Source: Anthoceros angustus
Taxonomy: Eukaryota > Streptophyta > Anthocerotopsida > Anthocerotales > Anthocerotaceae
Reading direction: 5' to 3'
NCBI GenBank assembly: GCA_010909165.1
Contig: MU008179.1
Location: 434,001-498,000 of the forward strand
DNA length: 64,000 nt
Shown: piece by piece, positions 56,532 through 64,000 of the stretch
Layout: each line of letters opens with the position of its first letter
Position numbering within the stretch: the stretch's first letter is position 1
Notes under the pieces: generated by a model
Databases searched by the model: none
Told to the model about the DNA's origin: nothing
What the model saw: only the letters and a program-made list of their open reading frames with translations
Made by a program: the position numbers and the translations under genes

Positions 56532-58825
56532 GCTGTCAAGTTCAAGGCTTTTCAAAAGTTTGCAAATACGCTAATACGGCGGAAGCACTTGCGGCAGCCA
56601 CCGCTATTGTGGACGGCAAGGTATCCAAGGGTCTCAAAGTTTTTGAAGAAGGAAGTGCGAGGGGCACACTCGCTACTGCCGATTCAAGACTGGCCAAAAT
56701 CGTCAGCGATAAATTTGTAAAGATAATTGGCATTCTCGCGTCAGTTGATTCACTGGAGTCCCAGTGACAACATGGTCATAATCTTCAGGACGTGCTTTCT
56801 GGTTTGACTGTCACACAACACCAATTGTATATATAACAGCGCAGTCATGGACCTCATGAGAGGAGTCCGCTCACAGCTAGCTGCGCTCATTAGTGGACTT
56901 GCAGGACAACACATGGGTGCCATGAGTCTTGGGCTCTCGCACAGCCTGTCCAGATACGAACTCAAATTTAGTCCTGATAAGGTGCGGACCTGGGATGACC
57001 TTGTAGCGATTAGGTGGAGTTGGAATGCCAGGATCGGGTTTCCTTGTTAATTATTCTGTCTTTTCTGATGTTTCTTGCTCGTTTAAGAATAGCGTCCAAG
57101 CTGAGTTCTCTTTGTTGTTTTGGTCATGGCGTTTCAGGTGGACACCATGATTGTCCAGGCTATTGGGCTTCTAGATGATTTGGATAAGGAATTGAATACA
57201 TATGCTATGCGTGTTCGGGAATGGTATGGGTGGCACTTTCCAGAGCTGGGAAACATTGTTCAGGACAGCATTAAGTACGCAAAAGTAGTGAACTTGATGG
57301 GCAGTAGAGAGTGTGGGCGAAATCGACGTCTCCGGAGTAAGAACTTGCCCTGCTGCATTGCATGCACTTGGTCTTGGTTGCTGGTCAGTTGACGTTGATT
57401 CAGCGCATGATGATGTGCTTGCTTTGCAGATTTTAGAGGAGGAGGTTGAGGCGGAAATGAAGGAAGCTGCTAACGTCTCCATGGGCACAGCAGTTAGTCA
57501 GCACGATATGTTAAATATCAAAGCTCTTTGTGACCAAGTCATAGCCCTTGCAGAATACTGAGGCCAGTTATATGATTATCTGCGAACCAGAATGATTACC
57601 ATTGCACCCAATCTAACTACAATGGTGGGAGAGCTTGTTGGTGCCCAGTTGATCGCACATGCTGGGAGTCTTATCAACCTTGCCAAGCAACCAGCCAGTA
57701 CTGTGCAGATCTTGGGTGCGGAAAAGGCGTGTCGCTGGTCTTGCAGTTGTGTCTGGCGGCCAAGGAGATGTGTGAGGGTGCGGTGAAGGCTTTGCAGAGG
57801 TGGCGCGGCTGACTGATGAGGCGGAGAGGAGCAGGTCGGAGATGGAGGAAAGGGATAGAGCTCGCTGGTCTGCTGAACAGAAGTCTGAAATGGCGGGGCA
57901 GGTGCGGGAGCAAGGGCACCGTGAGTCCGTCGCTGAGCAGCAGGTGCTTGTTATGAGTAGGAAGGTTGACAGCTGGTCTGCTGCTGTTTTGTGGTTATTT
58001 GGTTTTACGTCTTGACTTATGCTTGTGCCATCTGTGATGCAGGCTCTCTTCAGGGCTCTGAAGACAAAGCATGAGACTCCAAAATATGGATTGATCTTTC
58101 ATGCTTCACTCATTGGGCAGGCTCCCCGAAATTCGAAGGAAAATTGCTCGCGTTCTTGCTGCCAAATCTGCCCTGTCAACCCGTGTTGATGCTTTGGGAG
58201 ATGATTCGAACTGCAGTATCGGTCTTGAAGATAGGCTGAAGGTTTGTGCTTTTCTTACTGCAGCTGTGTCTGGATGAGAGTGGCTTGCGAGGTTCACAGT
58301 TCATCCGTGGAACTTGCATTAGGGTCCCGACGTTGTGACGTGTATTTTTATCATGTCTGATATCAGGTGGAGGCCCGCCTAAGGAGTTTAGAGGAGAGCC
58401 CTGAAAAGTTAAGTGGGGCCTCTAAGGGAATGCTAAGATTGAGGCATATGACAAGGACCGAAAGAAGGATGCTCCGGGCCTGATAACCGCTGCCAAGGTA
58501 TATCTGTCTTTTGAGCTCTCCTCTGCATGTTGAGAGAAATCAGAAGGAAAAGCCTGTTCTTTTAGTTGGGAGCTGCTGGGCCCCTATTGCTGTGATCTTC
58601 ATGTGGGTTACCTACCTACCAGTGATGTCACCTAGGTGTTGTACCAGTGAGTGCAACTTTGTTGTGGCATGGCTAACCTAAGATTATGGTTTTCTTCAGT
58701 CATACAGCCAGCAGCCGACTCCACTGTGGGGCTGCCGCAGCCTGCGGAGACAGCAAGTGGTCAAGAAAAGAAGAAGAAGAAGAAGCGTGAGCCCGAAGAA
58801 CCAGCAGCAGCGCCAGTGTGTGAAA
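56532..58825 (+). pseudogene. NOP58: NOP58 (box C/D snoRNP core protein), 5'-truncated with lesions
   Basis: Exons in order: 56532 to about 56726 (AVKFKAFQKFANT, then EALAAATAIVDGKVSKGLK), about 56823-56981 (NSAVMDLMRGVRSQ, MSLGLSHSLSRYELKFSPDK), 57138-57311 ([37 protein letters not shown]), 57430-57726 ([37 protein letters not shown]), 58043-58241 ([28 protein letters not shown]), 58367-58497 and 58700-58825 (lysine-rich tail). Introns have GT..AG ends. NOP58 binds and assembles box C/D snoRNAs for rRNA 2'-O-methylation in the nucleolus. Lesions: roughly the first 40 residues are missing; an 8-base insertion near 56570; TGA at 57559-57561 where homologues have Arg (CGA to TGA); a lost donor near 57335; small indels near 58140, 58425 and 58706. 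Domain order is otherwise complete. Confidence 0.93.
57727..58042 (+). other. Oversized NOP58 intron with coding-like content
   Basis: Between exon ends GCGGAAAAG and GCTCTCTTC, where one expects a GT donor, the sequence starts GCGTGTCGCTGG. It stays GC-rich and open for 71 codons (57800-58015), reading RLTDEAERSRSEMEERDRAR and EQKSEMAGQVREQGHRES. This is a charged helix-like run unlike the other introns. The AG acceptor (58041-58042) is intact. It may be an insertion of foreign coding sequence at the exon border that destroyed the donor. Confidence 0.45.
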
Positions 58826-59001
58826 GTGATTACTTTGTGAAGCTCGTTACTCTGAATCGGTTTCATGCTAAGGGACACATTGTGAACAGACACGCCTCTT
58901 CGTTGTACAGACTTGTTAAATGCCTTTCACAGGCTCATAAACACACATGCTTTGCTTTTCTCTCCTCGTGTATGTGTGTCTGGTCTGATCGCTTTGGTTC
59001 A

Positions 59002-59015
59002 TGGTATCAGAGCAT
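59002..59015 (+). promoter_or_regulatory. Copia primer binding site, second element
   Basis: TGGTATCAGAGCATGG matches the initiator Met-tRNA binding site of plant copia elements and resembles that at 10916. It lies only about 180 bases after the NOP58 last exon, so little room remains for a complete 5' LTR. Confidence 0.85.
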
Positions 59016-59201
59016 GGACAAACTGGACAGACTCTGACTCTGTGCCAGTAACATAAGATTTCAATGGATAGATCACAAAATTCTGTCCGGAATGTTCTGA
59101 GAAATTCAGACATTCTTCTCAACATAGAAATGGAAATTCAGACATTCTGATCAACATTGATCATAAACCTCCACACTGAAACATCTTGGTAATCTAGCCC
59201 A

Positions 59202-59990
59202 ATGGGTACTCAAACACAGCCCGTTTCTAGAGCATATCAGATTGATAAGCTCACCAGTGTCAATTATCACACATGGGCTGCCAGGCTAGAAATGCTCTTA
59301 TTAAGAAATTCACTATGGTCTGTAGTATCAGGCTCTGAAGCAGCCAGCAGCAGGTCATGCTGACCTACCTTTGGCAACTCAAAGATGCACAAGCCCGCTC
59401 CGACATACCCTGCATGTAGGAGCAGATTAATTCCCATAATCAAGAGACTAACAACGTCCAAAGAGATGTGGGACAAATTAAAATCTACCTATGTAGAAAG
59501 CAGCATGGCCTTTAAGTTGCACGCCCAGGAACAATTATCATCCCTAAATTAGCGAAGGAACTCAGTCCTAGATTTTCTCGAGGCATGGCAAGGGTCTTTA
59601 GATTCTTGCATATCCTCGGTCTAACACTAGATGATGAAACACAAGTGATGCACCTTTTGAGAGCATTACCTCCTTCGTGGGAAACTTCATCACTTCACGA
59701 CCAGAGTGTAACAGCAAATAATACATTAACCTTAACTACACTCATCAGCAGGATCATGCATGAGGCTAGGCTGAGACAAGGTAACTCTATTCCGCACTGG
59801 AAATTCTACCGCTCTCTTTGCAAGTGGTAGGAAGCTGGAATCAAACTAGTAAACCCTCTTCTTCTCGGAGGAACTCACCGTCCTCCTCCTAATAATCCTG
59901 CGCATAAGAACAAGACATGTCACTATTGTCAAAAACTAGGTCACATAGCACCGAATGTAGGAAAAGAACGGACAAAGCTGGATTCACAAC
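59202..59990 (+). pseudogene. gag: Copia gag, second element, frameshifted
   Basis: The start at 59202 gives MGTQTQPVSRAYQIDKLTSV followed by NYHTWAARLEMLL, the typical copia N-terminus. Later frames give KRLTTSKEMWDKLKSTYVES, LHAQEQLSSL and HLLRALPPSWETSSL (59650-59700). The zinc knuckle CHYCQKLGH plus a C one base out of frame lies at 59918-59957. At least three frameshifts and an in-frame stop are present. Confidence 0.9.
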
Positions 59991-60079
59991 CCTAATTCAG
60001 ACCAGCCTCGATTAACACCGCATGTGGACAAGACCCTTCCCGTCTTCACCGCTCGCTGGAAACTTGGATTCTAAACATC

Positions 60080-60185
60080 CTTCTCAAGACTGGCTCCTTG
60101 ATGGAGCAACAGAGCATGTCACCTAGGAGGGATTGGTTTTTCCGATACCTCTTTGCTCCTCAACTGTCTACATGGGAGATAGCTC
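60080..60185 (+). pseudogene. Copia protease relic, second element
   Basis: QDWLLDGATEHVT (60086-60123) is the copia protease active site with the Ser of DSGAT deleted, followed by an LSTVYMGDSSPH-like stretch at about 60160. The copia sequence stops at about 60188, where unrelated GC-rich sequence starts. Confidence 0.85.
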
Positions 60186-60189
60186 TCCA

Positions 60190-60502
60190 CATGGGCCGTG
60201 GAGGTCCCGAGGCGGTTACAACTACCCATGGAGGAAGTAGGAGGAGTAATAGGAACCCCGAAGGTGAAGGAAGGTGGAAGCGGCGGGCGGCCCTTTGCGA
60301 GAACGCAGCGTCCTCCAACGGATGGTCGATGTCGGACCTCCTGATGCGGAGGAATGCGTTCGATGCGAAGATTATCGTCCACTGGAACATGCTCACCAAG
60401 GTGGATCACCTTGGGGATAATCTGCTAGTGTTCCTCCACGACCTACGGAAAGCCGGCCCAGGGCGGATAATCTTCGCCCGGCCGGGCCAGAAGCTCGCGT
60501 GA
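60190..60502 (+). other. Coding-like segment after the copia break, unrecognised
   Basis: The forward frame to the TGA at 60500-60502 reads SMSDLLMRRNAFDAKIIVHW, then NMLTKVDHLGDNLLVFLHDL. It is continuous with the copia frame by chance only. Homogeneous GC-rich codon use links it to the two following ORFs, so all three may be one element's coding region. Confidence 0.4.
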
Positions 60503-60797
60503 GGTGCGAGAAGCCACCTCCGTCGGCGTTATCGCCGTTTTTGATTCATGTGTGGGGGCACGCGAACCTCCTGAAGGAGGGTGAAGAGGAACGAGCACTC
60601 CGGAAAGGGCTGGCCGCTCTACCGGAGGCAGAGGGAAGAGCGCAGGAGGCGGAGGCCCGCCCAGTCCGGAGTAAGAGGGTCCGGGAGGAGGGGCATGGAG
60701 AATTCCAGACTCCATACGTCTGAGCGGACCTCGCCACCGAGGGAAGTGTGGAAGACATCCCCGCTTCCTCCTCCTGGCCCCCCCCGGGCGGTCAGCC

Positions 60798-61388
60798 TTG
60801 AGGAAGGAGCGGCCAGCGAGTTGGCGGTTCCAGCGGCGTGAGCAACCAACAACAGTACTGGTCCCACGGACTCGGCGGGAACCAAAGAGGCGGAAGACGG
60901 TGCTACCCATCAACGCAGCACCCAGGACGGCGCCCGTGCCCTTGCCTCTGCCAACGGAGTGGCAAGAAGTGGAGGAGGCAGTGCAAAGGGCGGAGAGGGA
61001 CGCTGCCCAAGGAGCGGGAGGCCATGGGCAGCAGCCCCACCCGGAGCCTGTCCTGTCTCCGACCGGGAGAGGCAAAAGGGCCAGCTCCCGGACCCCTTCA
61101 CCACCTCCGAGTCCCAGGAGGAAAAGGGCGGAGAAGGAGTTAGTGGCCAAGAGGGCCAAGGAAGGTGAGGCTCCGGACCTCAGCACTCAGGACCTAAGGG
61201 TCCTGATTAGGTTCGGAGAGCCCAGTCTGGACTCGCTCCGGACTGCAGTATGGCGGTCTTTGACGGACCAGGAGATGCCCGCGCCCACAGCGGACTTTTG
61301 CATCTCTCCCGTGGTGGAAGAAGCAGTGTTAGCTACCGTCATGGACGGTATGCTTTGGGGCCTCAAGGGACAGAGAAGACCCAAGTAG
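60798..61388 (+). CDS. GC-rich ORF of an unclassified element, 196 codons
   Basis: An open frame, with no ATG that can be preferred (the nominal start may be internal). It carries a Pro/Ser/Arg-rich part (SSRTPSPPPSPRRKRAEKEL) and a more ordered C-terminal part (STQDLRVLIRFGEPSLDSLR, then CISPVVEEAVLATVMDGML). Basic and disordered followed by helical suggests a gag-like or nucleic-acid-binding protein. No known domain is seen. Confidence 0.4.
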   Translation: MRKERPASWRFQRREQPTTVLVPRTRREPKRRKTVLPINAAPRTAPVPLPLPTEWQEVEEAVQRAERDAAQGAGGHGQQPHPEPVLSPTGRGKRASSRTPSPPPSPRRKRAEKELVAKRAKEGEAPDLSTQDLRVLIRFGEPSLDSLRTAVWRSLTDQEMPAPTADFCISPVVEEAVLATVMDGMLWGLKGQRRPK

Positions 61389-61803
61389 AGGCCACCCGAG
61401 GAGGATGGTGGAACTTCATGGCGGTGGAGGCGGCCCAAGAGGCGGCAGGCGAGTCCTCGCCCAATCGAGGAGGGAAAGCCGGGAGGCGGAGCGAGAGGTC
61501 CGGATGGTCCTTCACAGGCGCGTCACTGAAGGCGCAGGAGGCCCACGACGAGCCGAGGACCTCTCTGCAAGCGGGAGGCGGAGGGAAGAGCGCAGAGGCG
61601 GAGGAGGGTCGTGGCGGTGCGCCGCGACTGGCCGTGGCTCGGCCTAGACCGGCCTGGCCGGCGAGGCTCGTGAAGGCGGCGGAGGCGGAGGCGCGGCAAA
61701 GGTCGGCCGGGATCTACCGACGTGATCGAACCGTGGAGAGAAGCGGCGGGCGGCTAACTAAAGGCGAGCAGTGGCGGCGGAACAAGCGGGCGAGCTGGAA
61801 GAG

Positions 61804-62688
61804 ATGGAGGCCAGCACCCGGGAAATAGGGGACCTCCGGGTGCAGCAGGAAGTGGAGGAGCGGCGACAGGAGCTGGAGGACAGCAAGGACACCCTGGAGC
61901 TGCAACTCCAAGATGCGTCGGAGCAACATGGGATTCTCAATGGGAGAATCCAAGACTTCGAGCAGGAGATTGAGCGCCTCCAGCTTCGCCTGAAGACGGA
62001 GGAGAATAGGCGGCGATCCAAGGAATTGGACGTCGCCAGGCTGAAGAAGGAGCTGGAGGAAGCCAGGAGTCGGGCGGAGATACCGGCCCGCCTGGAGAAG
62101 GAAGTGGCGGACCTCCGGGTAAGGATGAACGGAGGGACGAGAGCGCTGGAGGAGGAGCAGAGGCTGCTTGTCCGATTGCGGGAAGCAGAGGGGGAGCTCA
62201 GCTCCATGGCCAGCAAGTTGGTGGAGCTGCAACGACGAAGGGAGGAGGAGCACGTCGAGCAGCAGCAAAGGCTGCAGGAGGTGTCGGAGGCCGCCTTGGC
62301 GGCATCAAGGGAGTCCGCCCGGCTTCAATTGGCAAGCCCGGGCGACGGAGACGCCAGTCGGCCGGGCAACACGCCCGGCCAAGCACCTCTAGAGGAGGGA
62401 GTACCGTGCTCCGGGCCCATGTGGAGGAGGCATTCAACAAGTCGACTCGACTTTGCCTACTACCACGCAGAGCTTCTCAAGGCATCGGAGGTGCCGCGCC
62501 ACCTCGGTGGGATTTCAGACGGGTCAGAAGGAGGAGCGAGGGAGGAAGGCCCCGGAGATAGCACGGCCACGTGGACCTTAGGAGCGCTGTTTGACGACGA
62601 CAGCAGCAGCGGCGAGGGGGAGCAGCTGGAGGAGCCGGACGTAGGGAAGGACCGTGCAGCCACCCGCGATTTTCCCCAAGGATACTGA
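61804..62688 (+). CDS. Long coiled-coil ORF of an unclassified element
   Basis: The frame is open from about 61771; the first ATG is at about 61804 (MEASTREIGDLRVQQEVEER). For roughly 180 residues it is a heptad-rich coiled coil (LQLQDASEQH, DFEQEIERLQLRLKTEENRR, LDVARLKKELEEARSRAEIP). It then has a Ser/Gly-rich tail with LDFAYYHAELLKASEVP and ends ATRDFPQGY before the TGA at 62686. Several plant retroelement families encode gag-like proteins with such coiled coils, and a captured host coiled-coil gene is the alternative. This is one of the few long undamaged frames in the window. Confidence 0.5.
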   Translation: MEASTREIGDLRVQQEVEERRQELEDSKDTLELQLQDASEQHGILNGRIQDFEQEIERLQLRLKTEENRRRSKELDVARLKKELEEARSRAEIPARLEKEVADLRVRMNGGTRALEEEQRLLVRLREAEGELSSMASKLVELQRRREEEHVEQQQRLQEVSEAALAASRESARLQLASPGDGDASRPGNTPGQAPLEEGVPCSGPMWRRHSTSRLDFAYYHAELLKASEVPRHLGGISDGSEGGAREEGPGDSTATWTLGALFDDDSSSGEGEQLEEPDVGKDRAATRDFPQGY

Positions 62689-62739
62689 GTGAAGTGTGAA
62701 TGGTGAGAGGAACGGACCAGAGGGACGAGAGACAAACCT

Positions 62740-62975
62740 GAATGACACAGACGCGAATGAGTCCTTAAACGTTTGGCCACGCCGGGCCTGTCCGGTGAAT
62801 GTTACGGGTAGTTAGTCGTAAAACGAGGAATGTGTGTGTGGGGTTTAAAACGGGCGCTATGTGAGGTGAGAAACGATTGAAACGTGGCCAACGGAGCCTA
62901 TCATTCTCTTGGGAACGGACCTCCTTACTACAACGACACGGGATTGTGGCGCCTGGCCGTGAAAAGTCGCGCCAC
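62740..62975 (+). repeat. Dispersed repeat, copy B
   Basis: This corresponds to 9361-9577 and starts 50 bases after the stop codon of the coiled-coil ORF. Its end, AAAAGTCGCGCCACAACGACC, is also matched on the reverse strand near 48397-48420. It is probably the 3' untranslated or LTR-adjacent part of the element carrying the coiled-coil ORF. Confidence 0.55.
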
Positions 62976-62986
62976 AACGACCAAAA

Positions 62987-63254
62987 TCACAAGTACTCTG
63001 ATGAGAATCAATAGCTCTTAGATAGAAGAGAAACAATGGAATGAATTGATTAATGAGTAAAGTACAAGCCTTTAAATAGGCTGGGTGGTTGGTGGTTACA
63101 ACAATATGTTGTTGTAACCATAAGTAGTTGCAACCATAAGTTGTTGCAACTATAAGTTGTTGTAACAACTAACTACCTAAAGCCCTAGCTCTAAATTAAT
63201 GTTTAAGTAATGAGGCCCTAATGAATAGTGCCCTAAGCTAGACCTATTTCATCA
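62987..63254 (-). mobile_element. Reverse-strand copia-type LTR fragment
   Basis: On the reverse strand this begins TGATGAAATAGGTC directly after a polypurine tract and holds repeated GTTGTAAC/GTTGCAAC motifs, CCTATTTAAAGGC (promoter-like), and an end reading TCTCATCAGAGTACTTGTG. This layout is typical of plant copia LTRs. The other LTR and the right end are not identified. Twenty bases at 62980-62999 are identical to 11955-11974 in the first copia gag. Confidence 0.5.
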
Positions 63255-63266
63255 CTCCCACTCACT
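63255..63266 (-). promoter_or_regulatory. Polypurine tract of reverse-strand copia element
   Basis: The reverse strand reads AGTGAGTGGGAG next to TGATG, the standard copia polypurine tract and LTR start. The internal region would lie to the right (63267 onward), but no coding sequence of a copia element is visible there. Confidence 0.55.
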
Positions 63267-64000
63267 ATGAATGTAGGGGTGAATTCTAGCTTCAAAATGA
63301 GGTCTAAATCATAGATAGACTCCCACTTAATCAAAAGTTATAAGCCTAAGAAAAAGTCAAACTTAAGCTTATTGATGAATAATAAGCCTGAAATAGAAAA
63401 CTTAATATGTCCACCAAAATATTCACCAGAATAAGGTTGACAAATAATAGCTCGAAATAGGCTTAAAAGAGAGGCCTAAAATAAATAAATAAATCAGGCG
63501 CGGGCCTGAAAATAAAAGGCTTTAAATGGATAAGCCCGATATGGGCTTATCCTAAATCAGCCCCGGCCACGCCGATGGCAGTGGCGTACGGCCGTTAAGG
63601 CCTTCCGCACCGGCCGCGGCACGGGGGTGTCGGGAGGATAGCCGTCATTGTCGGCTCTCCTCCTCCCCCCGGGCATCGCGCTCCGCGCACATCGAGCTTC
63701 TCGGCTGCTCGCGCCCATCGCGCTGGCGCCCGCCGCCGCGCTCGCGCGCGCTCGCCCGCGCTCCGCGCCGCTGCGCCGCGCTCAGCGCCCGCTGTTGTGG
63801 GCACTTGGCGCGCTCCCCGGGGGCAGCGTGGTCTTGTGGTCGCTCCCTCACATAAAAATGCGGATGGATTTGCGCTCCTTGATGTGAACCTGATGTTGCT
63901 CCGCCTCTGTTAATGCATGATTGTTCGTTGTTGCGATTGAGTATTGTTGCATTATAATATGGCCGCGCCTCATAACGGTGAGATTCCATGTCCATTTGCC
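63267..64000. other. Unassigned end of window, AT-rich then extremely GC-rich
   Basis: Bases 63267-63540 are AT-rich with repeated AATAAGCCTGAAAT-like and GGCTTA motifs. Bases 63560-63850 switch to very high GC with CGCGCTCGC repeats. A reverse frame (63645-63995) and a forward frame (63648-63887) both run through it and are compositional. No gene is supported. Confidence 0.45.

Noticed and set aside
63645-63995. Overlapping frames in the GC-rich end of the window
   Set aside because: Frames on both strands are open only because the sequence is extremely GC-rich; both translations are Ala/Arg/Pro-rich without domains.
1-64000. CRISPR arrays, bacterial operons or integrated virus genes
   Set aside because: No regular repeat-spacer array, no ribosome-binding-site-led gene series and no viral replication or capsid gene was seen. 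The retroelement genes are all plant copia type.

Overview
This is a fragment of plant nuclear DNA from a large, transposon-rich genome. The evidence is a germin-like protein gene, an intron-bearing NOP58 locus with GT-AG introns, Ty1/copia retroelements primed by initiator Met-tRNA, and plant-type CACTA (En/Spm, TNP2) transposons. The species cannot be named. An intronless germin-like gene that does not look like a typical angiosperm one hints at a bryophyte, lycophyte, fern or charophyte, but this is weak inference. No tRNA gene, CRISPR or prokaryotic feature was seen, and almost every recognisable gene is broken.

Layout. Bases 1-9353 are the left part of a CACTA-type element (family A, copy 1). 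It carries a purine-rich reverse-strand gene relic, a periodic CCAAGGACAA array and a frameshifted TNP2 transposase ending in a DUF4218-like segment. Bases 9354-12600 hold a short dispersed repeat, a captured piece of the NOP58 last intron and exon, and a copia retroelement (PBS, gag with zinc knuckle, protease, part of integrase). Bases 12604-32779 are a second copy of family A, about 20 kb, with terminal inverted repeats starting CCCTA and a matching 3-bp TTG duplication. Nested in it at 24132-29563 is a second, unrelated CACTA element with TTTACAACG subterminal repeats.

Bases 32783-45730 are a patchwork of degraded repeats: a tandem cluster of 5S rRNA-derived sequence, two decayed unrecognised protein genes, a GGACGTCC-rich tract and a copia reverse transcriptase relic. 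Bases 46176-47665 look like a reverse-strand gene with about nine small exons. Bases 48400-53000 are GC- and purine-rich retroelement-like debris with an LTR-type promoter and a long GAA microsatellite.

Bases 53860-58825 are the most host-like part: a germin-like gene with four frameshifts, a second germin-like fragment with duplicated promoter and two signal peptides, and a NOP58 locus fused directly to it. A copia element begins right after the NOP58 last exon (59002-60185) and breaks into a GC-rich element with coiled-coil ORFs (60190-62688). The window ends with a reverse-strand LTR and a very GC-rich tract.

The most notable observations are the NOP58 tail found beside two separate copia elements, the 20-kb CACTA with its target duplication, and the odd divergence between the two family A copies: long identical stretches broken by small indels that cluster at CG-containing sites, which may be sequencing error rather than decay.
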